A stretch of 15,827 nt of DNA, taken from positions 1 through 15,827 of the forward strand of contig JALSJL010000284.1 in NCBI GenBank assembly GCA_026989405.1, read 5' to 3'. Position numbers and translations under genes: made by a program. This document shows, in pieces, positions 1 to 6,609 of the stretch; the stretch's first letter is position 1; every line of letters starts with the position of its first letter. This DNA comes from Marinosulfonomonas sp. (GTDB lineage Bacteria > Pseudomonadota > Alphaproteobacteria > Rhodobacterales > Rhodobacteraceae). The notes beneath the pieces were generated by a model. The model was not told the DNA's origin, searched no databases, and saw only the letters and a program-made list of their open reading frames with translations.

Positions 1-1247
1 GCCGATATGTCATCCGGAAAGCCCTTGTCGCCGCAATAGGTGGTCAGATCCCAGAGCAGGGTTTCAAAAAAGGCCTCGCCCTTCAGATCCCGGTTACGCT
101 GCATCAGCTCTGCAAGTCCGGCATCATCCAGCATGTCGCCAGAAGCGCCGGGGCATTCCGTTATCCCGTCAGATGCGAGCAAAACCCGGTCGCCGGGCGC
201 AATCTGGATCTGAAAGTTTTCCCATTCCGCGTCGGGAACAAGGCCAATCGGAAACCCGCCGGACCCCACGGTTTCGACCAGACCATCAACCCGCTGGATG
301 ACCATGTTCGGGTGGCCGCACTGCACGAACTCACCCTGGCCCGTCACCGTGTCGATATGGCCAAGGATCATGGTGAAATACAGCTCTGTCTCCATCTCGT
401 CATGGAACATTCGGTCAATTTTCCGCGCAACCTGCGCCGGCGAACGGGCAACCACCTCCCCGTCCGGCCCATAGGCAAGAGCCAGATTCTGATCCGGCGA
501 CCGGCCCGAAAGATATGCTGCCACCCGCGCCGTCAACATGGCCGATGCAACGCCATGGCCAGACACATCGATCGCAAACACGCCGAACCGGGTTGGTGAA
601 ATTTCATAGTATCCGACCAGGTCTCCGCCGACATGTCCGCTGGGGCGCAACAAAAGCGAAACCTGGGCCTGACCGAAGTCGCGAAACGACTCGCGCACCA
701 GCGATTTCTGCAGGTTCTGCGCCTCGATCAGATCGCGGTCCAGCGCGTCATAAAGCGTGCTGATTTCGGACAGCGTTTCACCGATCAGCAGGTTTTTTCT
801 GGTCAGTTCACGCTCCATTTTCAGAATGCGCTCGCCGGCGCGAATCCGGGCTCGCAACTCCAGCGCCGACACCGGCTTGGTCAGGAAATCATCGGCCCCC
901 ATGTCCAGTCCGTGCGCAACTTCACCCTTCTCGGATTTCGATGTGAGCAGGATGAAATAGCCATACCTGTCGCCCAGGAGTTCCCGGTACCTTGCACAAA
1001 GCTCAAGACCGTTCAGGCCGGGCATCATCCAGTCGCTCAGGATCAGATCAATTTCTTCTGACGCGCAGATTTCCAGCGCCTCTTCGCCGCTGGCGGCTTC
1101 GAGCACGTCAAACCCCCAACGCGACAGATACGCCAACAGGATCCGCCGCTGCGACCGGCTGTCATCGACAACCAGAATGCGTCTGTTTTCCTGCGCCTCG
1201 TCGCATATGTGCGGCGGCAAGCGCTTTTCGTCGGTCTGCACCTGCAT
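1..1247 (-). CDS. Response regulator / PP2C-type (SpoIIE, RsbU-like) serine phosphatase, partial at C-terminus
   Basis: The 415 complete codons visible run off the left edge; only a short C-terminal tail should be missing. Residues about 22-140 are a receiver domain: acidic pair D28/D29, phosphoacceptor D72 in SDWMMPG, T102, and K124 in TKP. A helical, probably coiled-coil linker follows at about 140-190. A SpoIIE-type PP2C domain occupies about 195-415, with GGDLVG (D209), DVSGHG (D227), GHPNMV (311-316), SDGITE (D360) and FPDDIS (D412/D413) as metal-site motifs. The family dephosphorylates anti-sigma-factor antagonists (STAS proteins) in the cytoplasm, with receiver phosphorylation controlling activity. 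The start ATG is preceded by AAGGA about 5 bases upstream. It is divergent from the Hpt gene at 1394, its likely phosphodonor. It may be an orthologue of Rhodobacter capsulatus RbaY; that assignment is inference. A TATACT -10-like hexamer lies at 1297-1302 on this strand, but I see no good -35. Confidence 0.93.
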   Translation of the reverse strand, partial: MQVQTDEKRLPPHICDEAQENRRILVVDDSRSQRRILLAYLSRWGFDVLEAASGEEALEICASEEIDLILSDWMMPGLNGLELCARYRELLGDRYGYFILLTSKSEKGEVAHGLDMGADDFLTKPVSALELRARIRAGERILKMERELTRKNLLIGETLSEISTLYDALDRDLIEAQNLQKSLVRESFRDFGQAQVSLLLRPSGHVGGDLVGYYEISPTRFGVFAIDVSGHGVASAMLTARVAAYLSGRSPDQNLALAYGPDGEVVARSPAQVARKIDRMFHDEMETELYFTMILGHIDTVTGQGEFVQCGHPNMVIQRVDGLVETVGSGGFPIGLVPDAEWENFQIQIAPGDRVLLASDGITECPGASGDMLDDAGLAELMQRNRDLKGEAFFETLLWDLTTYCGDKGFPDDIS

Positions 1248-1393
1248 ATGGTTCCTTGCATTGGGTCAGCCCGCCATGTCTTGCGCAAATCCGTTTAGTA
1301 TAGGTGAAGGCAATTCGTTTTTCTGCTCACTTGGCGTTAACACTCGAATGCTACACCCGATGTGTGGGGGCGCGCTTGTGAGGGGTATGCGCG

Positions 1394-1729
1394 ATGATCG
1401 ATTGGGAACGTGTGAATGAGTTGCGTGGTGAGGTTGGATCAGATGATTTTCTGGAGGTCGTAGATCTGTTTCTCGAGGAAGTTGAGGAAGTGGTGGAACG
1501 GCTGCGGGCATCACCCGATGTTTCAAAGCTGGAATCCGAGCTGCATTTTCTGAAGGGAAGCGCCCTGAATCTGGGATTCAGAGCGCTTGGTGATCTTTGT
1601 GGTCAAGGCGAAAAGCTGGCCAGGGAAAACCAGATCGAGAAGTTTGATCTTGCCGCCCTGTTGCGCACCTTTGATCAATCCATGGCCGAATTCATGGCCG
1701 GCAGCGCGCAAAGGAATTTCGCCGCCTAG
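1394..1729 (+). CDS. Hpt domain phosphotransfer protein
   Basis: This 111-residue acidic helical protein is essentially one histidine phosphotransfer domain. The signature is H51 in LHFLKGSALNLGF (residues 50-62), where the His is the phosphorylated residue and Lys-Gly-Ser follow as in typical Hpt domains. There is no kinase, ATPase or receiver domain, so it should act as a phosphorelay intermediate in the cytoplasm. The ATG start is supported by a GAGGGG Shine-Dalgarno sequence ending 8 bases upstream. The divergent neighbour is a receiver-PP2C phosphatase, a natural acceptor for phosphate from H51. The hybrid kinase that would feed it is not in the window. Its stop codon TAG overlaps the ilvA stop on the other strand inside a single CTAG. 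It is too short and too typical of single-domain Hpt proteins to be confused with ChpT, which is larger and has a degenerate ATPase fold. Confidence 0.9.
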   Translation: MIDWERVNELRGEVGSDDFLEVVDLFLEEVEEVVERLRASPDVSKLESELHFLKGSALNLGFRALGDLCGQGEKLARENQIEKFDLAALLRTFDQSMAEFMAGSAQRNFAA

Positions 1730-2973
1730 ACGATGAATTCCGCCAATGTCTCGTCTGTGGTAATGTCTCGGTAGACAAATCCGGCCCGGTCCAGCTTGGC
1801 TTCAAGAACGGAAAAGTTCTGCGCCGCGCTGGATTCGATCCCGATCAGGACGGACCCGAAGTTTCGGGCCGATTTCTTCATGTATTCAAACCGCGCGATG
1901 TCATCATCCGGACCGAGCAGATCAAGGAACTCGCGCAGCACACCGGGGCGCTGCGGCATCCGAAGGATGTAGTATTTCTTGACGCCCGAAAACCTTTGCG
2001 CCCGCTCTTTGACTTCTGGCAACCTTTCGAAATCGAAGTTGCCGCCCGACGTGACACAAACAACCGTTTTTTCCCGAATGTCCTGGCGCAGATCCTCAAG
2101 CGCATCGATCGCCAGCGCGCCGGCCGGCTCGAGCACAATTCCTTCGATGTTCAACATGTCGAGAATGGTAACGCAGATCCGATCTTCCGGACACAGCACG
2201 ACATGTTGCGGCGACACATCCGCCAAGGCGGCAAATGGCGCAGACCCGATCCGGGCCACCGCTGCGCCATCAACAAAGGAATCGACCTTGTCCAGTTTCA
2301 CCGGCCCGCCAGCCAGCAGAGCCGCCCGGAAGCTCGCGCCGCCGGCAGGTTCGGCAAAACGAAATTCTGTCCCTGGTGCAGCCTCGGCGATTGCCCTGCG
2401 AACCCCGGCCGACAGTCCACCACCACCGACCGGAAGGACCAGCATGTCAGGAGCTTTTCCCAATTGGTCCAACAGCTCGACCGCAACCGAAGCCTGTCCC
2501 TCGATCACGTCCGGATCGTCGAAGGGTGACAAGAAATGCGCGCCCTCTTTCGCGCAATATTCCTGCGCGGATTTCAGGGTGTCGTCAAAATAGTCGCCGG
2601 TCAGCACGATCTCGATGTTGTCACCGCCAAAAATCCGCGTCTTGTCCACCTTTTGCTGCGGCGTCGTCACCGGCATGAAGATGACACCTTTCACATTGAA
2701 GTGGCTGCACAAATAGGCGACGCCCTGAGCGTGATTCCCGGCGCTCGCACAAACGAAAGCCGCCTGCCCCGGATTGTTCGCGCGCTGCTTGCGCATGGCG
2801 TTCATGGCCCCGCGCAGCTTGTAAGAGCGCACCGGCGAAAGATCTTCGCGCTTCAGCCAGATGTCAGCGCCAAAGCGGTCGCTCAGATGGGCGTTTCGTT
2901 GCAGTGGCGTCGGCTCGAACAGATCGCGCATTGCCGTTTCGGCAGCCTTGGCGGCCTCGAAGAAAGGTTTCAT
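1726..2973 (-). CDS. ilvA: Threonine ammonia-lyase (threonine deaminase), biosynthetic short form
   Basis: This PLP enzyme (415 residues) converts L-threonine to 2-oxobutanoate and ammonia, the first committed step to isoleucine. The PLP lysine is K52 in VRSYKLRGA, the substrate loop SAGNHAQG is at 77-84, and the phosphate-binding glycine loop GGGGLSAG is at 183-190. The region from about 330 (KYYILRMPQRPGVLREF) is a single ACT-like regulatory subdomain. The length matches the Bacillus-type IlvA (one ACT-like unit) rather than the roughly 510-residue E. coli form. The ACT-like domain favours the biosynthetic enzyme over catabolic TdcB. The chosen ATG has no clear Shine-Dalgarno sequence; a later ATG at codon 15 would cut into the conserved N-terminus. 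It is divergent from argG across 115 bases and ends in a 4-base overlap with the Hpt gene, leaving no room for a dedicated terminator. Confidence 0.95.
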   Translation of the reverse strand: MKPFFEAAKAAETAMRDLFEPTPLQRNAHLSDRFGADIWLKREDLSPVRSYKLRGAMNAMRKQRANNPGQAAFVCASAGNHAQGVAYLCSHFNVKGVIFMPVTTPQQKVDKTRIFGGDNIEIVLTGDYFDDTLKSAQEYCAKEGAHFLSPFDDPDVIEGQASVAVELLDQLGKAPDMLVLPVGGGGLSAGVRRAIAEAAPGTEFRFAEPAGGASFRAALLAGGPVKLDKVDSFVDGAAVARIGSAPFAALADVSPQHVVLCPEDRICVTILDMLNIEGIVLEPAGALAIDALEDLRQDIREKTVVCVTSGGNFDFERLPEVKERAQRFSGVKKYYILRMPQRPGVLREFLDLLGPDDDIARFEYMKKSARNFGSVLIGIESSAAQNFSVLEAKLDRAGFVYRDITTDETLAEFIV

Positions 2974-3088
2974 GGCCGATGTGTGGCGCGATGCGGCTGT
3001 TTGCGCAAGTGCGCAGATTGGCGCGTTCGCTTGCTCTTGGTCACAAAACCCGCTAACCGCCAGCGTTGACCAGATACAGGAGCACCCA

Positions 3089-4312
3089 ATGTCCGCGCCA
3101 AAGAAAGTCGTGTTGGCCTATTCCGGCGGCCTAGATACCTCGATCATCCTGAAATGGCTTCAGACCGAATATGGCTGTGAGGTTGTCACCTTCACCGCCG
3201 ATCTTGGTCAGGGCGAAGAACTCGAGCCGGCGCGCAAGAAAGCCGAACTGCTGGGAATTGCCCCTGAAAACATCTTCATCGAGGACTTGCGCGAAGAATT
3301 TGTCCGTGACTTCGTTTTTCCGATGTTCCGAGCCAATGCGCTGTATGAAGGGTTGTATCTGCTGGGCACCTCCATTGCCCGCCCGCTGATTTCGAAACGC
3401 CTGATTGAAATTGCCGCCGAAACAGGCGCCGATGCCATCGCACACGGGGCCACGGGCAAAGGGAATGACCAGGTCCGGTTCGAACTTGCCGCCTACGCGC
3501 TGAACCCGGACATCAAGGTGATCGCGCCATGGCGCGAATGGGATCTGACCAGCCGCACCAGGCTGTTGGAGTTTGCCGAAAAGAACCAGATTCCGATCGC
3601 CAAGGACAAGCGCGGCGAAGCGCCGTTCAGCGTTGATGCCAACCTGCTGCACACCTCATCCGAAGGAAAGGTGCTGGAGGACCCGGCGGTCGAGGCCCCC
3701 GATTATGTTTACCAGCGCACCGTCAACCCCGAGGATGCGCCGAACACGCCCGAGTATATCGAAGTCGGGTTTGAAGGGGGTGACGCTGTTTCGATCAACG
3801 GACAGGCCATGTCGCCGGCAACCATTCTGACGGCCCTGAATGAATATGGCGGCAGGCACGGGATCGGGCGGCTGGACCTTGTCGAAGGGCGGTTCGTCGG
3901 CATGAAGTCGCGCGGGATCTATGAAACCCCCGGCGGCACCATCCTGCTGGAAGCGCATCGCGGGATCGAGCAGATCACGCTGGACCGCGGCGCGGCGCAC
4001 CTGAAAGATGAGATCATGCCGAAATATGCCGAGCTGATCTACAACGGGTTCTGGTTCAGCCCCGAGCGCGAAATGTTGCAGGCCCTGATCGACAAGAGCC
4101 AGGATCATGTGACCGGCACGGTTCGGCTCAAGCTTTACAAGGGCTTGGCGCGCACGGTGGGGCGGTGGTCGGAGCATTCGCTGTATTCCGAAGAGCATGT
4201 GACATTCGAAGATGATGCCGGCGCTTACGACCAGAAGGATGCAGCCGGGTTCATCCAGTTGCAGGCGCTGCGCCTGAAGCTGTTGGCAAAGCGGGACAGG
4301 CGCGTGAAATAG
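3089..4312 (+). CDS. argG: Argininosuccinate synthase
   Basis: The 407-residue protein, the usual size for the family, joins citrulline and aspartate using ATP to make argininosuccinate, the penultimate step of arginine synthesis. The N-terminus has the ATP-pyrophosphatase P-loop AYSGGLDTS at residues 10-18. The citrulline/aspartate-binding segment GATGKGNDQVRFE begins at about residue 120. The start ATG is fixed by an AGGAG Shine-Dalgarno sequence 6 bases upstream; in-frame sequence upstream of it lacks family similarity and crosses the intergenic region. Possible promoter elements are TTGCTC at 3031-3036 and TAACCG at 3054-3059 with a 17-base spacer, but the -10 is poor. No arginine repressor site was recognised. 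The stop codon lies in a 12-base perfect palindrome, TAGGCGCGCCTA, at 4310-4321. Confidence 0.97.
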   Translation: MSAPKKVVLAYSGGLDTSIILKWLQTEYGCEVVTFTADLGQGEELEPARKKAELLGIAPENIFIEDLREEFVRDFVFPMFRANALYEGLYLLGTSIARPLISKRLIEIAAETGADAIAHGATGKGNDQVRFELAAYALNPDIKVIAPWREWDLTSRTRLLEFAEKNQIPIAKDKRGEAPFSVDANLLHTSSEGKVLEDPAVEAPDYVYQRTVNPEDAPNTPEYIEVGFEGGDAVSINGQAMSPATILTALNEYGGRHGIGRLDLVEGRFVGMKSRGIYETPGGTILLEAHRGIEQITLDRGAAHLKDEIMPKYAELIYNGFWFSPEREMLQALIDKSQDHVTGTVRLKLYKGLARTVGRWSEHSLYSEEHVTFEDDAGAYDQKDAAGFIQLQALRLKLLAKRDRRVK

Positions 4313-4346
4313 GCGCGCCTAGAACAAATAGATACATCGTTTAACA

Positions 4347-4375
4347 TAGACTCCGGCAGCGACTCATCCTATCAT
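4347..4375 (+). promoter_or_regulatory. Possible sigma70-type promoter for the small basic protein gene
   Basis: TAGACT at 4347-4352 and TATCAT at 4370-4375 are separated by 17 bases; they match the consensus at 4 of 6 and 5 of 6 positions. It would give a leader of about 75-80 bases before the ATG at 4459. The leader contains a small hairpin (CGGGC 4427-4431 with GCCCG 4436-4440) just before the Shine-Dalgarno sequence. This is a pattern match only; read-through from argG is an alternative. Confidence 0.35.
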
Positions 4376-4458
4376 AGATGTTGTGTGCGGTGCACTTTCT
4401 AACCCAAGCCCTAGCCTGATACGCCGCGGGCAACGGCCCGGGAAAGGAGGTGAGCCAA

Positions 4459-4596
4459 ATGGCAAAACGTACACGAAAAGTGGGCCGAAGCGCGATCACT
4501 GGTCGCTTTACTTCGGTCTCCACGGCCCGCAACAAGCCAAGGACGCATGTTGTCGAGACCGTGAAAAACCCGAAGCCCAAAAAGACGGGCTGTTAA
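4459..4596 (+). CDS. Small highly basic protein of unknown function (45 residues)
   Basis: The product has 13 Lys/Arg and one acidic residue in 45. It begins MAKRTRKVGRSAITGRF, has PRTHVVETV in the middle and ends in Cys. I recall many small bacterial and phage proteins with a GRSA-TGRF then A-PxTTVxET pattern, but no assigned function; this is memory, not a search. The case for a real gene is strong. GAAAGGAGGTGA at 4442-4453 pairs over 12 bases with the 16S anti-Shine-Dalgarno end, with the core GGAGG 8 bases before the ATG. A hairpin terminator starts within a few bases of the stop, and a possible promoter lies upstream. It is a free-standing unit between argG and the sulfotransferase gene. 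The charge suggests nucleic-acid or ribosome binding, which is inference; there is no signal peptide or membrane segment. Confidence 0.75.
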   Translation: MAKRTRKVGRSAITGRFTSVSTARNKPRTHVVETVKNPKPKKTGC

Positions 4597-4598
4597 GG

Positions 4599-4637
4599 GG
4601 CAGGGCGGTTTCTCTTGCAGGGGAGGCCGCCCTGTTT
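4599..4637 (+). terminator. Hairpin terminator after the small basic protein gene
   Basis: CAGGGCGG (4601-4608) pairs perfectly with CCGCCCTG (4627-4634). The stem can extend outward by two G-T pairs and inward by TCTC with GGGA. It begins 5 bases after the stop codon at 4596 and is followed by TTTCC, a short T run. The position and form suit an intrinsic terminator, though the T tract is weak. Confidence 0.65.
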
Positions 4638-4725
4638 CCAATCTTACATTGCATTTATTTCGATTCAACTAAATTTTTCAATATCTTACATGTTTTAATT
4701 TCATGAGTCACAACAGTGACTTACG
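4635..4725. other. AT-rich intergenic patch with a 9-base direct repeat and a small palindrome
   Basis: About 90 bases of strikingly AT-rich DNA sit in a GC-rich chromosome. ATCTTACAT occurs at 4641-4649 and again at 4683-4691, 42 bases apart. A palindrome follows, with AGTCAC (4706-4711) and GTGACT (4716-4721) around AACA. No open reading frame of interest was found. It could hold promoters or protein-binding sites, and several loose promoter-like matches exist on both strands, but AT-rich DNA gives these by chance. Confidence 0.5.
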
Positions 4726-4743
4726 AGGCCCTATCCCCGAATA

Positions 4744-4822
4744 GCCCGGCGGCACCGCCGGGCAGCGCCCGACCGCCCCCATGGGCGGGCGCTTCACTTC
4801 CGCCCGCGGTCGGGCGCTGCCC
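4744..4822. repeat. GC-rich compound inverted-repeat element (REP-like)
   Basis: Two overlapping inverted repeats are present. The first (4744-4763) is a 9-base stem, GCCCGGCGG, with a two-base loop. The second has 17-base perfect arms, GGGCAGCGCCCGACCGC at 4760-4776 and its reverse complement at 4806-4822. Its interior contains a further nested hairpin (CCGCCC 4773-4778 with GGGCGG 4783-4788). The arms share bases, so alternative folds compete. It lies 20 bases past the stop of the leftward sulfotransferase gene and may end that transcript, but no T run follows on the minus strand. The form is that of an intergenic repetitive element; copy number cannot be judged from one window. Confidence 0.7.
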
Positions 4823-4842
4823 TAGTTTCTGTGCACGTCGGT

Positions 4843-5559
4843 TCAGGTCAGGCGATAAGGGAAGAGCGCCTCGAAATACGGCATCGCCTTTTCAGCGAGC
4901 GACAGATAGGCGCCTTCAAGAATGGGCAAGTCACCTTCCGGCCCGGAAAATCCGGTGGAGCGGTGCACCGCGCCATACCAGTGTGATGCCCAGACACCAT
5001 CGTCCGGGTGGCCGCCGGCGGGCCAGTGCAGCATCTCGGGGCGCCAGTCGAGCCCGAGCGCGACGCACAGTTTTTCCAGCATCCCGGCAGGGTCGGCGCG
5101 AATGTCGGCGCTGTCGATCACCAGAGGGGACTCGCCGGCGGCGCGGCATTGCTCGAACAGTTCCGCCTGCTGGCGAAAACCGATGTCGTCAAGCCTCGGC
5201 GCCTCGCGCTTTTTCACATAGCTTGCCACCACCCGCGCCGGGTGACGGATGAGAAAGACGTTTTTGACCTGCCGCATCCAGTCACGCGGCACGCCCTCGA
5301 CCATATGCTGGGTCATGTGCTTCTGGTAGAAATGCGCCTTTTTGCCCGGATCAGACCCTGTTATCTGCGCGATGACCTGCCGTGGATCGGTCGGCTGAGT
5401 CGCCAGGATTTCGGCGCGCATCGGGTGGTCCAGACCTGTCAGTTTCAGATATGCCGCATAAAACGGCTCATCGACCACGGCACAGTCACCACGGGCGCCA
5501 AATGAATACATCAGTGCCGTCGACAGATTGCGGGGCCCCGACCACATGGCAATCTTCAT
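4843..5559 (-). CDS. Sulfotransferase-like P-loop protein
   Basis: The 238-residue protein has an N-terminal PAPS/phosphate loop of the form WSGPRNLSTALMYSF (residues 6-20), a DEPFYA motif (30-35) and a 3'-phosphate-binding motif IRHPARVVASY (104-114, with R105 and S113). This places it in the sulfotransferase/P-loop superfamily, cytoplasmic by sequence; the acceptor substrate is unknown, and activity with PAPS is inferred only from fold motifs. The ATG at 5559 overlaps the TGA of the upstream aminotransferase gene as ATGA, and CAGGAG lies at a proper distance upstream. An in-frame GTG three codons earlier sits on top of that Shine-Dalgarno sequence and is rejected. Translational coupling to the aminotransferase implies a shared pathway. 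A related reading is an uncharacterised P-loop kinase-like enzyme. Confidence 0.85.
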   Translation of the reverse strand: MKIAMWSGPRNLSTALMYSFGARGDCAVVDEPFYAAYLKLTGLDHPMRAEILATQPTDPRQVIAQITGSDPGKKAHFYQKHMTQHMVEGVPRDWMRQVKNVFLIRHPARVVASYVKKREAPRLDDIGFRQQAELFEQCRAAGESPLVIDSADIRADPAGMLEKLCVALGLDWRPEMLHWPAGGHPDDGVWASHWYGAVHRSTGFSGPEGDLPILEGAYLSLAEKAMPYFEALFPYRLT

Positions 5560-6464
5560 CCTGCGCACTCCTGCCGGATCAGTTCCTTGTACAGTTGGCG
5601 CAGCCGGGCGGTCACCGGGCCCATTGTGCCATCTCCGATCTTGCGCCCATCAATTTCTGCAACCGGGGTCTGCGCACCAAATGTTCCGGTCAGAAAGGCT
5701 TCATCCGCGCCGTAGGTATCAACCAGCGAATAGTTGCGTTGAAAAACCGGGATGTCATTGTCCCGGCAAAGATCGATCACTTTCTGCCGGGTGATGCCGT
5801 TCATGCAATAATCCCCGGTCGAGGTCCAAACCTCGCCCCGCCGGACAATGAAAAAGTTGCACGCATTTGTCGTGTTCACGAATCCATGCACATCAAGCAT
5901 CAACGCCTCATCGGCGCCGGCCTTTTCGGCAGCGATCCCGGCAAGAATGCAGTTCAGCTTGGAATGGCTGTTGAGCTTGGGGTCCTGTGACATCGGCAAA
6001 CCACGAATTTGCGGCACCGTTGCCAGCCGGATCGGGCGCGGAAGCGCCGGGCGCGAGTGTTCCATGATGATCACCACGGTCGGCCCGGACTGGCTCAGAG
6101 ACGGGTGCTGGAACGGACGCCGCTTGACCCCCCGTGTCACCATGAGCCGGGCGTGAACATCGGTAACCATCCCGTTTGCCAGCCGGGTTTCCTCTATCGC
6201 GGCCTTCAGCCCGCTTCGAGTCATCCCGATTTCCAGGTCGATTGCCTTGGCGGCTTCAAACAGCCGATCCAGATGTTCTTCAAGAAACGTCCAGCGCCCA
6301 TCATGAAGGCGCAGGCCTTCCCAGATGCCGTCGCCCAGCATGAAACCGCTGTCATAGACACTGATCTTCGCCTCCGGGCGCGGCAAAAGCTGGCCGTCCA
6401 CATAGATGATGATCCGCTCGTTTCGGGCGTCTTCCTCGGCTTGGTGGGTGCTGATGCGTTCCAT
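5556..6464 (-). CDS. Class IV (fold-type IV) PLP aminotransferase, BCAT/D-amino-acid aminotransferase-like
   Basis: The 302-residue protein aligns by eye along its length with branched-chain and D-amino-acid aminotransferases. It shows YDSGFMLGDGIWEGLR (phosphate-site R52), the PLP lysine K169 in HSKLNC, LDVHGFV (190-196), GIT (223-225) and GTFGAQTPV (260-268). The usual Glu that binds the PLP pyridine nitrogen (GYISEGAGENLF in E. coli IlvE) is replaced: the matching segment is GFVNTTNACNFF and position 198 is Thr (codon ACG). Activity and specificity are therefore uncertain, and I do not assign ilvE or dat. The start ATG has CAGGAG upstream. It is the first gene of a two-gene unit with the sulfotransferase-like gene and is divergent from msrA; I see no convincing promoter in the 145-base gap. 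Confidence 0.88.
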   Translation of the reverse strand: MERISTHQAEEDARNERIIIYVDGQLLPRPEAKISVYDSGFMLGDGIWEGLRLHDGRWTFLEEHLDRLFEAAKAIDLEIGMTRSGLKAAIEETRLANGMVTDVHARLMVTRGVKRRPFQHPSLSQSGPTVVIIMEHSRPALPRPIRLATVPQIRGLPMSQDPKLNSHSKLNCILAGIAAEKAGADEALMLDVHGFVNTTNACNFFIVRRGEVWTSTGDYCMNGITRQKVIDLCRDNDIPVFQRNYSLVDTYGADEAFLTGTFGAQTPVAEIDGRKIGDGTMGPVTARLRQLYKELIRQECAG

Positions 6465-6609
6465 CCTGCGTTCTCCTGTTTTTTCGGACGGTAGCGCGGG
6501 CGATGCGGCCCTCCAAGCGGTAAAATCTGCTCACCTCGCCGTGACACACGCGAAATTTTGTTGTTTTCGGCAACGCTTGGCGCAAGGTGCGGATCAAAAG
6601 GAGATCATC

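Noticed and set aside
1331..1356. TTGGCG...CTACAC as a promoter for the Hpt gene
   Set aside because: The spacing is only 14 bases and the -10 match is poor, so I do not list it as a promoter.
4310..4321. TAGGCGCGCCTA palindrome over the argG stop codon
   Set aside because: It is a 12-base palindrome with no loop, so it cannot form a useful RNA hairpin; GC-rich palindromes of this size are common enough by chance, and no partner site was seen.
4716..5252. Plus-strand open frame of about 178 codons across the inverted repeat and into the sulfotransferase gene
   Set aside because: The protein is Pro/Arg/Ala low-complexity, arises from the GC-rich repeat and antisense codons, and has no Shine-Dalgarno sequence.
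5560..5568. GTG three codons upstream as the sulfotransferase start
   Set aside because: The GTG directly abuts the AGGA of the ribosome site, whereas the ATG at 5559 has proper spacing and forms a classic ATGA overlap.
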